In this document: positions 42,122 through 51,339 of the stretch, piece by piece | How positions within the stretch are numbered: the stretch's first letter is position 1 | Layout: the number at the start of each line of letters is the position of its first letter | NCBI GenBank assembly: GCA_964346185.1 | Contig: CAYFTR010000002.1 | Coordinates: forward strand, 70,156 to 134,155 | Source: JAAYJS01 sp964346185 | Lineage (GTDB): Bacteria > Bacillota > Clostridia > Eubacteriales > Eubacteriaceae | DNA length: 64,000 bases | Direction of reading: 5' to 3' | Translations under genes and position numbers: made by a program | Notes under the pieces: model-generated | The model's input: the letters and a program-made list of their open reading frames with translations, nothing else | Told to the model about the DNA's origin: nothing | Database searches by the model: none

Positions 42122-44017
42122 TTAAATACCCAGATTCTTTCTCTTTTCTTCAATATCGTCTGCAATTTGTTCCGCCATGGCTACCGGATCTTTTTCGAAT
42201 ACGAAAACGGATTTTGTTGTATCCATCAAGCCTTCGGTCATCAACTTTTTAAAGTTTTCGCTACCGTCAACGTAGGGCACAATACCTAAGTATGTGTTGA
42301 TACCGGAGCCCACGCAATAGGATGCGATGGCAACCGCTTTTTCAGACATCCATTCTGGTGCTACCCCTACAACCGGTAGATCAGAAATGTCCACGCCTCT
42401 TTCGTTGGCAACTCGGGCTACGATATCTAGAATACGGGAAATGTCAACACAGGAGCCCATGTGTAATACCGGAGGAATATTTGCTCTTTCGCAAGCCTCT
42501 TTCAAACCACGTCCGGCCAATTCTTTTGCTTCTAATTGAAGTAAACCGGCTTTTGCAGCAGCTTGTGCGGCACAACCTGTGGTAACACAGATAATATCGT
42601 TTTTAATGAGTTCTTTCATAACCGTGATATGGCTGTAGTCGTGTTCGGTTTTCGGGTTGTTACATCCGACGATACCGGCCGCACCTCTTAATACACCTGC
42701 CCAAATAAGGTCGGATAAAGGTTTAACCGTTCCTTCAATATCGGTTTGTGTATTGACAACGCGGTCCAAACAACCGATGGTTGTTTCTACAGAGTAGCCG
42801 ATCATGGTATCTTGTTTTAAATCCGGGATTTCAACTTTATCTTGGTTTCTGTTTTTGAAGTTTTCCGCTGCAACTTTAACAACTTCCTTTGCTGTTTCAT
42901 AAGGATTGTGTTCGTCAAATTCGATGTAGAGGTCTCCTGCAATTTTAGCCTTTGGAGAAGTCGAAATGAAGCGTGTGTGGTAGTTTTCGGATAAGTTCGG
43001 CAATGCCGGGAAGATACATTGAACGTCTACAATAACAGCTTCAACCGCACCTGTGATAACCGCCATTTCCTGTTGGTAGAAGTTACCCGCAATTTTAATA
43101 CCGTGGCGCATGGTTACTTCGTTACCGGTACAGCACATACCGACAACATTAATGCCTTTTGCACCTTGAGATTTTGCAATTTCTACTAATTCGGGGTCTT
43201 TAGATGCTACGACAACCATTTCAGCTAAGTTCGGGTCGTGTCCGTGTAAAACAATGTTGACGGATTCTTCATCCAAGACACCTAAGTTGGACTCGGATGC
43301 TCTTTCTTGGGGAACGCCGTACATAATGTCGGAAAATTCGGTTCCGATCATAGAGCCGCCCCAACCGTCGGATAAACTAGTTCTCAATGAGCGTCTCATT
43401 AAAGATTCGTAGTCCGATGCACAACCAATGTGGGTAGAGTGTAACAAGGTGGTTACTTCCTGGTCGATCGCTCTGGGAGCAATGCCTTCTTTTTCCCATA
43501 ATTCCTGACGTTGTTTCGGTGCTCTCTTTAAGAATTTTAATGTTCCGAAAGGTTTACCGAATTCCAACAATGCCATTTCAGCCAACTCGTGGGCCAAAGC
43601 GTAAGTTTCTTTAGTATCCGCTTCTTCGATTTCCCATTCTTTTGCAATTTGGCGAAGTTTTGCTTCATCTCTAATTTTAAAAGGTCCTTCTGCAGATGAT
43701 AAGTGCATCGCATGGACAATATCTCTTGCGTGGTCAGAGTGGGCTGAAGTTCCGGCCGCTACCATTCTCGCGAAGTTACGCGCAACGATGGTGTCTCTAT
43801 CTGCACCGCAAATACCGCGTTGTGGTCCTTTTTCCGGATTGGGGCTTACTCGACAGGGTCCCATAGCACAAATACGGCAGCAAATACCTTGCTCACCGAA
43901 ACCGCATTGGGTTTTTAGTGCTTTTTTGCGATCCCACATGGTTTCTGCGCCCTCTTTAGAGGCTTTTTCCATTAATGCTTCAGCAATAACATCAAATTCT
44001 AACAATTCATTGCTCAT
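42122..44017 (-). CDS. cooS: Anaerobic CO dehydrogenase catalytic subunit
   Basis: 631 residues (called acsA in acetogens). Reduces CO2 to CO at the Ni-Fe-S C-cluster and passes it through a tunnel to AcsB. N-terminal cysteines C38 and C46 fit the D-cluster and C47, C50, C55 and C70 the B-cluster; later strings HSTHIGCASD, GMCCTGNE, GCNNPKTEHD, TTGCAAQA and HMGSCVD carry C-cluster ligands. It follows acsE after a 200-base gap that holds a candidate small RNA on the other strand. Confidence 0.96.
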   Translation of the reverse strand: MSNELLEFDVIAEALMEKASKEGAETMWDRKKALKTQCGFGEQGICCRICAMGPCRVSPNPEKGPQRGICGADRDTIVARNFARMVAAGTSAHSDHARDIVHAMHLSSAEGPFKIRDEAKLRQIAKEWEIEEADTKETYALAHELAEMALLEFGKPFGTLKFLKRAPKQRQELWEKEGIAPRAIDQEVTTLLHSTHIGCASDYESLMRRSLRTSLSDGWGGSMIGTEFSDIMYGVPQERASESNLGVLDEESVNIVLHGHDPNLAEMVVVASKDPELVEIAKSQGAKGINVVGMCCTGNEVTMRHGIKIAGNFYQQEMAVITGAVEAVIVDVQCIFPALPNLSENYHTRFISTSPKAKIAGDLYIEFDEHNPYETAKEVVKVAAENFKNRNQDKVEIPDLKQDTMIGYSVETTIGCLDRVVNTQTDIEGTVKPLSDLIWAGVLRGAAGIVGCNNPKTEHDYSHITVMKELIKNDIICVTTGCAAQAAAKAGLLQLEAKELAGRGLKEACERANIPPVLHMGSCVDISRILDIVARVANERGVDISDLPVVGVAPEWMSEKAVAIASYCVGSGINTYLGIVPYVDGSENFKKLMTEGLMDTTKSVFVFEKDPVAMAEQIADDIEEKRKNLGI

Positions 44018-44084
44018 ATTATTTCCTTCCTCACTACTAAAAATCTACTAAAAACTGTATTCTTTGTAAAAATTACGATTCACC

Positions 44085-44113
44085 TTTACAAACGCTTGTA
44101 TTAGGTGTATACT
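44085..44113 (+). promoter_or_regulatory. Plus-strand promoter inside the acs operon
   Basis: TTTACA (44085-44090), exactly 17 bases, TATACT (44108-44113). It points against the direction of the flanking acs genes and toward the hairpin at 44144-44178. Confidence 0.6.
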
Positions 44114-44119
44114 AACATT

Positions 44120-44178
44120 GAAATTTGAAATACTTATTCGACTGTCCCTTCTTGCATTTGCAAGAAGGGACTTTTTTT
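44120..44178 (+). ncRNA. Candidate small RNA, about 59 nt, opposite to the acs operon
   Basis: Starting about 7 bases after the plus-strand -10 box, the transcript would run through a 13-bp perfect hairpin (arms 44144-44156 and 44159-44171, GTCCCTTCTTGCA) and stop in seven T (44172-44178), a classic terminator in plus orientation only. All genes for tens of kilobases here are on the minus strand, so nothing else explains a plus-strand promoter plus terminator. It would be antisense to the acsE-cooS intercistronic RNA. No open reading frame is apparent in it. Confidence 0.5.
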
Positions 44179-44217
44179 ATGTTTTAGTTAATTTGACAAT
44201 ATCCGTTGGATACGGTT

Positions 44218-45003
44218 TTAGAACTCTAACAAGGAGTCGGCATACAGGATATTATTGTTGAGAATATCCGCAGCGGTGATGGTCTCCATCAATCTCTTGT
44301 CTAAGGGATTGATAATAGCGGAGGAGAAGCCGCATTGCATTGCCATCGCACATAGTGTCGAGTCTAAAATTGTACGCAGGTGGCTGGGTACACCGTTGGA
44401 GTTATTACTTAAACCACCGGTTGTTTTCAGACCCATGTCTGAAATCATTTTAATGGCTTCCAAAACTTCCAATTGCTTTTCCTGCATACCTTTTACAACT
44501 AAGAATAAGGGATCAAACCATAGGTCTTCGGGATCCATACCGTGTTCCATACCTCTTTCAAGTAATTCCGAGCAATAAGCAATACGTTCGTCGTTATCTG
44601 CCGGAATACCTTGTTTGGAGCATAGACAAATACATGCTGCATCATTGGCGGCTGCCAAATCCAAATAACCGATACGCGCTCCTGCGTCCGCGGAGTTAAC
44701 CAAAGGTTTACCTTTTTCACGATTGTACACTTTAATACCTGCTTCAATAGCTTTCATATTAGCGGTATCCAAAGCTAAAGGTACATTATCGAAGTTTTCT
44801 TGAAGGAGTTTAACCCCCCATTGCATGAGTTCTTCTCCGTCTCTTTCTGCAGGGCCGATGTTTAAATCCAAATAATCGGAACCTGCGTCTAATTGTTCTT
44901 TAGCGCGTTTTAAAATCGGTTCCGGATCCCGTTTTTCGAAGGCTTCACGAATAACGGGAGAGATACAGTGGATTCTTTCACCAATGATTACAAATTTTGA
45001 CAT
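44218..45003 (-). CDS. acsE: Methyltetrahydrofolate:corrinoid/iron-sulfur protein methyltransferase
   Basis: 261-residue TIM-barrel enzyme that moves the methyl group from CH3-H4folate to Co(I) of AcsCD. Family strings are IGERIHCISPVIREAF, LDLNIGPAERDGEELMQW (pterin site), NSADAGARIGYLD and GLSNNSNGVP (the Asn that assists methyl transfer is in this region). ATG with AAAGGGG upstream, 31 bases after acsC. Confidence 0.95.
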   Translation of the reverse strand: MSKFVIIGERIHCISPVIREAFEKRDPEPILKRAKEQLDAGSDYLDLNIGPAERDGEELMQWGVKLLQENFDNVPLALDTANMKAIEAGIKVYNREKGKPLVNSADAGARIGYLDLAAANDAACICLCSKQGIPADNDERIAYCSELLERGMEHGMDPEDLWFDPLFLVVKGMQEKQLEVLEAIKMISDMGLKTTGGLSNNSNGVPSHLRTILDSTLCAMAMQCGFSSAIINPLDKRLMETITAADILNNNILYADSLLEF

Positions 45004-45034
45004 AGTTTTCCCCTTTCGGTTTGTTTAAATAATT

Positions 45035-46381
45035 TTATGCGAGACCCGCCAGTTCTCTTAAGTATTTCGGAATTTGCATAGCTTCCGGCGGTCCTACCAA
45101 TATTTCCCATTCCGGTAATGCTTCTTGGATATCGCCTTGAAGTACGGCAACTTTACCCGGGATAATAAGTTTTCTGCATTTAGTTTTTTCTTCGATACCG
45201 CTGTTTTTAATAAAATCGGAGATAACGCCGGAGCCGAAGCTGCCTGCCGCCCAAGCGGTTAATACGGAATAGCCGCCCGCGTCGGGAATTGCCAAATATG
45301 CAGGTACTTTAGCTCTTTCAATTTCGCCGGATACGGTAAAATAGGTTAACGCAAAGTCAACGGTTAATAATACCGGCGCTTGATCGTCCGCGTTGTTGAA
45401 TTCGTAAATGGTCGGTTCAACACGCATCGGTTTTTGCGGGTCGGTGTAAATGTTTTGTCTCATACCGAACAATGCAAGCGCGGCAGGATAATCGACATCA
45501 TCTAAAACAATTACAGAACCGTAACGTAAAATAAACGCGGATGCCATTGCTACTTGTGTATTTCTATTATCACTTAAACGGTTGGTAAACACGATTGAAG
45601 GATAACCGAAGACTCTGTCTTTATTTTTCAATGCGGATGTACGAATGTCAACCGCATTACGGTAAGCGTCTTTAATTGTACTTTCGCCAACATTTAAGAT
45701 CAGTTCTTTATAGCCCGCGGCTTCAATTTTTTCTACGACATCGTGAAGTTCCGCTAAGCCGTCGGCACTGACACCTAAAATCAAGTTGTTGTCTTTTGCG
45801 ATAGCTGTCATCGCTTCGTAGTTAGCCGGTGTAGCGGCCATTAAGATACCCTTAGTATCTTTCATAGCGGCAGCCGCTTCTTTTGCAACCGCTTCATCTT
45901 CAACAACCGCCATCGGAATTCTGCCCATAGCGACAACTTTATTAAGCAATTCTAAAAATTTCGCCTGATCCGTTGCATAACGTACGGATACGATTTCGGC
46001 AAACATCATTTCACCGATACGTTCAAATTTAACTTTTTCAAGGTTTGCAAATCTGGCATCGTTCACTTCGTCGGACAAGCCGTCGGATACTTCGGAAGCC
46101 AAAAGTGCTTTGTTGACATATGTTTTTTCGTGTCTGAATAATACGGTTTCGCCACCCAGGTTGTGTTCCATATCGCCGGAACCGATTTTGATGGTTTTCA
46201 TCGGGGGTGCCGTCGCTTCGGACAATTTTGCTTTTGCATCATCGGTGACGTAGGGGCAATCATCAATTTTTGCCGCACCGGATGCAACTTTCATGGAGAA
46301 AGCCATACATGTGGGGAAACCACATTCCTTGCAATTTGTTTTCGGTGTTAACTTAAAAATATCTAAACCTTTTACTGCCAT
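45035..46381 (-). CDS. acsC: Corrinoid/iron-sulfur protein large subunit
   Basis: 448 residues; gamma subunit of CFeSP, methyl carrier between AcsE and AcsB. An N-terminal [4Fe-4S] domain has C17, C20, C25 and C42 (NCKECGFPTC), then a TIM barrel and a C-terminal B12-binding Rossmann domain (YSVLTAWAAGSFG region). It begins 14 bases after acsD. Confidence 0.96.
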   Translation of the reverse strand: MAVKGLDIFKLTPKTNCKECGFPTCMAFSMKVASGAAKIDDCPYVTDDAKAKLSEATAPPMKTIKIGSGDMEHNLGGETVLFRHEKTYVNKALLASEVSDGLSDEVNDARFANLEKVKFERIGEMMFAEIVSVRYATDQAKFLELLNKVVAMGRIPMAVVEDEAVAKEAAAAMKDTKGILMAATPANYEAMTAIAKDNNLILGVSADGLAELHDVVEKIEAAGYKELILNVGESTIKDAYRNAVDIRTSALKNKDRVFGYPSIVFTNRLSDNRNTQVAMASAFILRYGSVIVLDDVDYPAALALFGMRQNIYTDPQKPMRVEPTIYEFNNADDQAPVLLTVDFALTYFTVSGEIERAKVPAYLAIPDAGGYSVLTAWAAGSFGSGVISDFIKNSGIEEKTKCRKLIIPGKVAVLQGDIQEALPEWEILVGPPEAMQIPKYLRELAGLA

Positions 46382-46395
46382 TTTATATCACCTTC

Positions 46396-47340
46396 CTAAC
46401 CTATTAAGCCTGCAATAAGCTCTTTCATAACCACGACGGACTCAGGGTGTCTCAACATGACCGCATTGGTACCGCTGACTAAGCAAGCCGCCGCTGTTGC
46501 TACTTCCATATCTACGCCTCTGTCCAATTGAGAACCCCATTCAGGCATATCTTCTTCCGTAACTACGGCTTCTCTGACGCCCCACGCCTGATCACCGACA
46601 TTTGTCATAATCGGCATTTGTAAAGATTCGTCGTTTTGTCCTAATGCAGCTAATCTGATTCTGTCCATGGTAGATGCGACATACTCGTAACCGTATCCCG
46701 CACTGGCGGAGCCGACATCCATAATGATATCTTCGCCTTTTACGCCAAGTTGGGTCAATAAAATGTTGAGTTGTTTTGCAAGGTTAATGTCAACGGAAGA
46801 CTCCCCGGATACTTTGTGACCGTAAGCCATACCGCCGGCAACACCGATACTCTTATAGTTATCTTCTACAGCAGAGAATAGAACAACGTTTTTTCCTTCC
46901 AGAGCTTTTGCTACTTCTTCCAGAAGTTTACCGTCTTTTTCCGCATTTCCACTTCCACCGACGACTAAAGGTAAAGCTGTTGCAGCTTCTACTTTAACTG
47001 CGGTTTCAACACAGTTTTCGATAGTGTTGTCGTCTCCGTTCGGATCCGAGCTGACCAATCTTAAATGAATAAATTGTGCCTGTGTATTTGCTTCGATGTG
47101 TTTTGCCCAAGCAACGGGGTCTTTAACGGTGTCTTCACCGTATGCATCGATAACGGCCTTTTCCCATTCTTCAGGGTAAATGTCCAAAATAGTTAAGCCG
47201 ACTGCCGGTGCGTGACCTTGTTCGTCGGATAAAAACGGCAAAGCGTTTTCTCCTCCTATGGTTACTGCCTTTTCTCCCGTACCCATCACGCATTCGTTGA
47301 CTTGACCGGAATACTTGTGTTCTACTTCTTTGTACGCCAT
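46396..47340 (-). CDS. acsD: Corrinoid/iron-sulfur protein small subunit
   Basis: 314 residues, TIM-barrel partner of AcsC. Start taken at ATG 47338-47340 (MAYKEVEHKYSG): AGGAGGT lies 9 bases upstream; the longer frame would begin with TTG and include that ribosome site. Recognisable strings are VVGGSGNAEKDGKLLEEV and MDVGSASAGYGYEY. It heads the acsD-acsC-acsE-cooS-cooC-acsB run and has its own promoter. Confidence 0.95.
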   Translation of the reverse strand: MAYKEVEHKYSGQVNECVMGTGEKAVTIGGENALPFLSDEQGHAPAVGLTILDIYPEEWEKAVIDAYGEDTVKDPVAWAKHIEANTQAQFIHLRLVSSDPNGDDNTIENCVETAVKVEAATALPLVVGGSGNAEKDGKLLEEVAKALEGKNVVLFSAVEDNYKSIGVAGGMAYGHKVSGESSVDINLAKQLNILLTQLGVKGEDIIMDVGSASAGYGYEYVASTMDRIRLAALGQNDESLQMPIMTNVGDQAWGVREAVVTEEDMPEWGSQLDRGVDMEVATAAACLVSGTNAVMLRHPESVVVMKELIAGLIG

Positions 47341-47483
47341 ACGTTTGTTACCTCCTAACAACTGTTAGTAATAATTAATTAAAATCCTTTTCTCCTCTTG
47401 CCAACACATTAAAATTTAAAGAGGTGCTTAGATTTTAAAACAAATAAATTTGTCCAACATGTATATATAAGTCTATAGTGTAT

Positions 47484-47512
47484 AGTTTAATCTATCGTTA
47501 TAAAATTGTCAA
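47484..47512 (-). promoter_or_regulatory. Promoter of acsD and following acs genes
   Basis: Perfect TTGACA (47507-47512), 17 bases, TAAACT (47484-47489) on the minus strand, giving a leader of about 135 bases before acsD. An ACATGT half-palindrome lies just downstream at 47457-47462. Confidence 0.6.
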
Positions 47513-47589
47513 TTCTAATCGGCATTTTTTTATCGTTCTTTTCGTTTGTTTCCCGTATTTGAAATTTTTGCTGTTTTCTGTAGAAAAAT

Positions 47590-47680
47590 GATACTTCTGC
47601 GCTTTAAATTGTTAATTGATTTAAAGACTCTCCTGCACTATGTACACCTACTCGTACTATATACTAAATTAGAAGTATCC
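47590..47680 (-). other. Possible structured RNA element upstream of acsD
   Basis: Outer arms GATACTTCT and AGAAGTATC (47590-47598 with 47672-47680) enclose an inner hairpin CTTTAAAT/ATTTAAAG (47602-47626). On the minus strand the structure is followed by ATTTTTC, so it could be an end-of-transcript structure for the DUF3786 gene or a regulatory leader. The 47341-47784 interval has no gene. Confidence 0.4.
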
Positions 47681-47784
47681 TCTTGTTTTCATGCCTGATT
47701 TAAAACTGCAGCAAATTCTTCGCCTTATGTTCGAAATGGACTATACAAGTCTTTTCAGGTGAGATGTTCGACTTTCCGAAAACT

Positions 47785-48435
47785 TTATTTCTGTGCCAAT
47801 TCTTTAAGTATCGGGATAAAAATATCACCCATTACCGCCATGTCCTCCGCATCGAAAGCTGAGGGTACGTTTTCATCGAAAAGAATTTGTGCTTCCGGCG
47901 GAAATTCTTCGTCTGCCACCCAAAGGATAACCGTCAGATAGATATCGTTGATAAATTGAAAGCGATAAGCGTAGTCACCGAGTTCGAGCGGTTGGGCTTT
48001 AAGCTGAACCATCGCTTTTTTAAGCCCTTCCGTATTGTGTGAAAAGGTATAGGCAAAACGTTTTAAGCAACGTCCCTCAAAACTCGCAAAATAGTGATCA
48101 CCACCCTGTACATCTCGGTAGGCAATGTTTTTTCCGGTCGGCCGCATACCCTTGGCATTGATAAAATACCTTAAAATCATCGTCATAATTTTAAAGTCGT
48201 CAACTTTTTTCTCGTTCAGATAAAACACCCCTTCGGGGTATGTTACCCGATACACCCGATTCATTAAACGAACGGAAAACTCCCCTGTTTCTTCGTTGTG
48301 GGGATTGTAAGGACAGCCTGTTCTTTCTGCGATATCCTTAGGGCTCAAATCCGCCAACTTTTCTTTGTAGTAAAGGTACGGCAAGCGGTCTTTCCTTTGT
48401 TCTTCAACCGCTTTCTTCATATCCAGTGATTGCAT
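47785..48435 (-). CDS. DUF3786 family protein of the acs operon
   Basis: 216 residues, cytoplasmic, no signal or membrane segment. The protein contains GCPYNPHNEETGEFSVRLMN and a late acidic region (FDENVPSAFDAEDMAVMGD). It matches my recollection of DUF3786, a family that recurs inside acs clusters of acetogens and has no assigned function. It begins 27 bases after acsV with AGGGGG as ribosome site. The context suggests a role in corrinoid protein or CODH/ACS maturation or control. Confidence 0.75.
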   Translation of the reverse strand: MQSLDMKKAVEEQRKDRLPYLYYKEKLADLSPKDIAERTGCPYNPHNEETGEFSVRLMNRVYRVTYPEGVFYLNEKKVDDFKIMTMILRYFINAKGMRPTGKNIAYRDVQGGDHYFASFEGRCLKRFAYTFSHNTEGLKKAMVQLKAQPLELGDYAYRFQFINDIYLTVILWVADEEFPPEAQILFDENVPSAFDAEDMAVMGDIFIPILKELAQK

Positions 48436-48462
48436 TTTACGCCCCCTTTTGCGTCGACAACT

Positions 48463-50382
48463 TTAGTAAGTTGCATTGGGAAATAAGCTTTTGTCGGTAT
48501 GTGGGATAAAACATGCGGAAATAAATGCGTCCATGTAATGGGGGTCTACGCTTAACTCCATATAGGTCATGTTATTGGCAATGTTTTTAATTTTGTGTAT
48601 ACCGTCTTTTAAAGTCAATGTCAAATAGCAACCTTGCATTGATGTGTTGCCGATATAAAAATACTTGTTACGTTCAATATCCGGCAACATACCCAGTTGA
48701 ATGGCATTGCGAATATCCAAGTTGGTTCCGATTCCGCCGGCGATATAAATATTATCAATCGCTTCAATAGGCATATCCAAATTCTGAAGCATCGTATGAA
48801 TAGCGGAAAATACGGCACCCTTCGCTTTGATAAAATTATCAATATCCACTTCCGTGATATAAACATCCTCTTTCGCTTGATCCAGTTCTATCGAACGGAT
48901 CGCATAACGTCCGATGTTATATTCATCAAAATAAATTCTGGGATGTTCTGTGATTGCAATGCGTCCTCTTCCGTCGATAATTTTGGCTTTTTTCATTTCG
49001 CAGATTAAATCAATAATGCCCGACCCGCAAATACCGACAGGCTCCAAGTCGCCGATGGTTTCAATTGTTGCAAAGAGTGTTTCCGGGTCTATCTGAACTT
49101 TTTCTATAGCTCCCGGTATGGCACGGGTACCGCAGGTAATCTCCCCACCTTCAAAGGCGGGTCCTGCCGAACAGGCACAGGAAACCATAAACTCTTTATT
49201 TCCGAATACAATTTCGCCGTTGGTGCCCAGATCTACCAACATGGCAAACTCGTCTTGAAACCACATGGGAACGGCAAAAACACCTGCCGTAATATCGCCA
49301 CCTACATAGGATCCGACCGAAGGTGCCATGTAAACATAAGCTTCCGAGTTGATTTCGATGCCCAGTTGTTTGCTTTTTACAACAGGAACGTTGTTTAATG
49401 CCGGAATAAAAGGATCGCGACGCAGGTAGTCGGGGTTAATGCCTAAAAACAAATGGGTCATGGTCGTGTTACCCGCGCAACACATCGCGACAATATCGTC
49501 CCGGCTAACATCGGCCAACTTCTCCAAGTCAGAAATTAAAGGATTGACGGTATCCTCCAAAATTGCTTTTCTCAAATCCTTTAATCCGGTTTTCTTTAAG
49601 CTGTAAACAATTCGGTTGATGACATCGCCACCGAATTCCGCTTGTGCATTACCTCTGGAAGATTTACAAACGATTTGAAAGTTTGACAGATTGACCAGAC
49701 AAGCGGCAACCGATGTTGTGCCGATATCCAATGCGATGCCGTAGTAAACCGAGGGTGTATCGTACCCCGGACGTACTTCGATAACATCCGCCGCTTCTCC
49801 TTTATTGCGATAAACAATTTCCAGACGAAAGTCGTTGACTCTCAGTACATTCGGCAACTTTCTTAATATGCTGATACTCATCAATACACAATGAATACCG
49901 AGCTCCACTTTAAAATAGCGGCGTAATCTTTCCTCGTCGGAAAGGTTGTCATCGATTGTGGGTTTAGGCAATTGAATGATTTTTACATTTAATGGTTCCG
50001 CTTGAGCCATGCCGCGTTCCATCATTCTTTCGCGGACATAATTTAAATTTAAACGCTCATTTTCCGACAAATCGGTAATTTGCATTTTGTTTTTAAAAGA
50101 TTCCATATCCGGAACGTCTATGGTAATATCTTCCGTTACTTTCGAGCGACAAGCCAATACATAGCTCTCGGCAATTTCTTCTTCCGTCAGTTTACCGTAG
50201 GATATCGCCTTTAAATGACCCTTCACAAGTTTTACCTTGCACTTGCTGCAGGTGCCGCTTCCGTTACAGGGCGAGTCGATAAATACATCCGCACGTCTAG
50301 CCACATCCAATAGGCTTTCGTCGGCTTGTGCTTCAACGGAAATAGGTTCTTTGTTTTTGACTAAAAATATGACTTTCGGCAT
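48463..50382 (-). CDS. acsV: Corrinoid activation protein AcsV (RACo type, ASKHA-like)
   Basis: 639 residues. Reductively reactivates Co(II) corrinoid of CFeSP using ATP. N-terminal plant-type [2Fe-2S] ferredoxin domain with C39, C45, C48 and C78 (PCNGSGTCSKC), a linker, and a C-terminal actin-like ATPase domain with DIGTTSVAACLV, CAGNTTM, LVDLGTNGEIV and YIAGGIGTN. Start chosen at ATG 50380-50382 (MPKVIFLVKN), which has AAGGAGG; 24 extra upstream codons in frame lack a ribosome site. Confidence 0.93.
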   Translation of the reverse strand: MPKVIFLVKNKEPISVEAQADESLLDVARRADVFIDSPCNGSGTCSKCKVKLVKGHLKAISYGKLTEEEIAESYVLACRSKVTEDITIDVPDMESFKNKMQITDLSENERLNLNYVRERMMERGMAQAEPLNVKIIQLPKPTIDDNLSDEERLRRYFKVELGIHCVLMSISILRKLPNVLRVNDFRLEIVYRNKGEAADVIEVRPGYDTPSVYYGIALDIGTTSVAACLVNLSNFQIVCKSSRGNAQAEFGGDVINRIVYSLKKTGLKDLRKAILEDTVNPLISDLEKLADVSRDDIVAMCCAGNTTMTHLFLGINPDYLRRDPFIPALNNVPVVKSKQLGIEINSEAYVYMAPSVGSYVGGDITAGVFAVPMWFQDEFAMLVDLGTNGEIVFGNKEFMVSCACSAGPAFEGGEITCGTRAIPGAIEKVQIDPETLFATIETIGDLEPVGICGSGIIDLICEMKKAKIIDGRGRIAITEHPRIYFDEYNIGRYAIRSIELDQAKEDVYITEVDIDNFIKAKGAVFSAIHTMLQNLDMPIEAIDNIYIAGGIGTNLDIRNAIQLGMLPDIERNKYFYIGNTSMQGCYLTLTLKDGIHKIKNIANNMTYMELSVDPHYMDAFISACFIPHTDKSLFPNATY

Positions 50383-50478
50383 AAAACCTCCTTCATTGCA
50401 TTTGCTATTATTACAACTCTCAAGTTGTTTTTTATTTGTTTGTGAAGTCGTCATATCGGATATTACGTTTGTCTCGAA

Positions 50479-51249
50479 TTATTTTACTTCCAATTTTTTG
50501 ATAATTTCTTTGATCGCTTTTCTGGCGGGATTGTCTGCCGGTAAGTCGACCAACGGTTTGCCGTAAGCATCAAACTCAAATACATCGTTATCCATAGGTA
50601 CAACGCCTAACAAATCCAAGTTTTTTTCTTCAATGGCTTTTCTGGTGCCTTCGTTTAACACGCCTTCCGGCGCGCGGTTAACCACCAATTTGATGACGGG
50701 TATGCGGAGTTTTAACTCTTCGGCTAAATCGCGGATTCTTGCCGCCGCGTCGATTCCTCTTTTAGATGAGTCGGACACCAAAATCAGCATGTCCATTTGC
50801 CCCATGGTGCCACGACTGATATGTTCCATTCCCGCTTCGTTGTCCATAATAACGTAGTTATAATTACCGGATAAATCCGCCACTTGTCTTTTGACCAAAC
50901 CGTTTACGAAACAATAACAGCCTTCGCCGTCGCCTCTGCCCATAACCAAAAGGTCGTAACCGCTTCCCTCCATAACAGCCTGATTAAGTCTGAGTTTTGT
51001 ATAGTCGGCTTTTGTCATACTGGGCGGTAAGGGTTCGCCGTCCATTTCGGCTTTGTTGACTTCCTGTTTAATTTGTCCGATGGTCAGGTCTACATCATCC
51101 CCCAATACTTCGTTTAAGTTGGCATTGGAGTCCGCGTCTACTGCTAAAATAGGGCCTTTTCCGGCTTCCACCAGGTAGTCGACCAACATTCCGGTGAACG
51201 TTGTTTTACCGACACCGCCCTTTCCCGCTATCGCAATGCTATATGCCAT
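50479..51249 (-). CDS. acsF: MinD-type CODH/ACS maturation ATPase (AcsF/CooC family)
   Basis: 256 residues with deviant Walker A GKGGVGKTT (9-17), AVDADSNANLNEVLG, and a CxC motif (C111, C113 in GCYCFVN). It is clearly distinct from the CooC at 41321-42097 and resembles the group that loads nickel into acetyl-CoA synthase (AcsF) rather than CODH; that assignment within the family is moderate. It is the first gene of the acsF-acsV-DUF3786 unit, with a strong promoter. Confidence 0.8.
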   Translation of the reverse strand: MAYSIAIAGKGGVGKTTFTGMLVDYLVEAGKGPILAVDADSNANLNEVLGDDVDLTIGQIKQEVNKAEMDGEPLPPSMTKADYTKLRLNQAVMEGSGYDLLVMGRGDGEGCYCFVNGLVKRQVADLSGNYNYVIMDNEAGMEHISRGTMGQMDMLILVSDSSKRGIDAAARIRDLAEELKLRIPVIKLVVNRAPEGVLNEGTRKAIEEKNLDLLGVVPMDNDVFEFDAYGKPLVDLPADNPARKAIKEIIKKLEVK

Positions 51250-51339
51250 ATAATCATGCCTCCTGCTTCTGATTTTTTCTGATTAACATGTAATCAACAC
51301 GGTTTTTAACAATCGTGACATACATGTATAGTTAAGTGT

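Noticed and set aside
44190..44220. Plus-strand promoter at TTGACA near 44193
   Set aside because: The expected -10 position reads TTTTAG, which is a poor match, and it points into the end of acsE.
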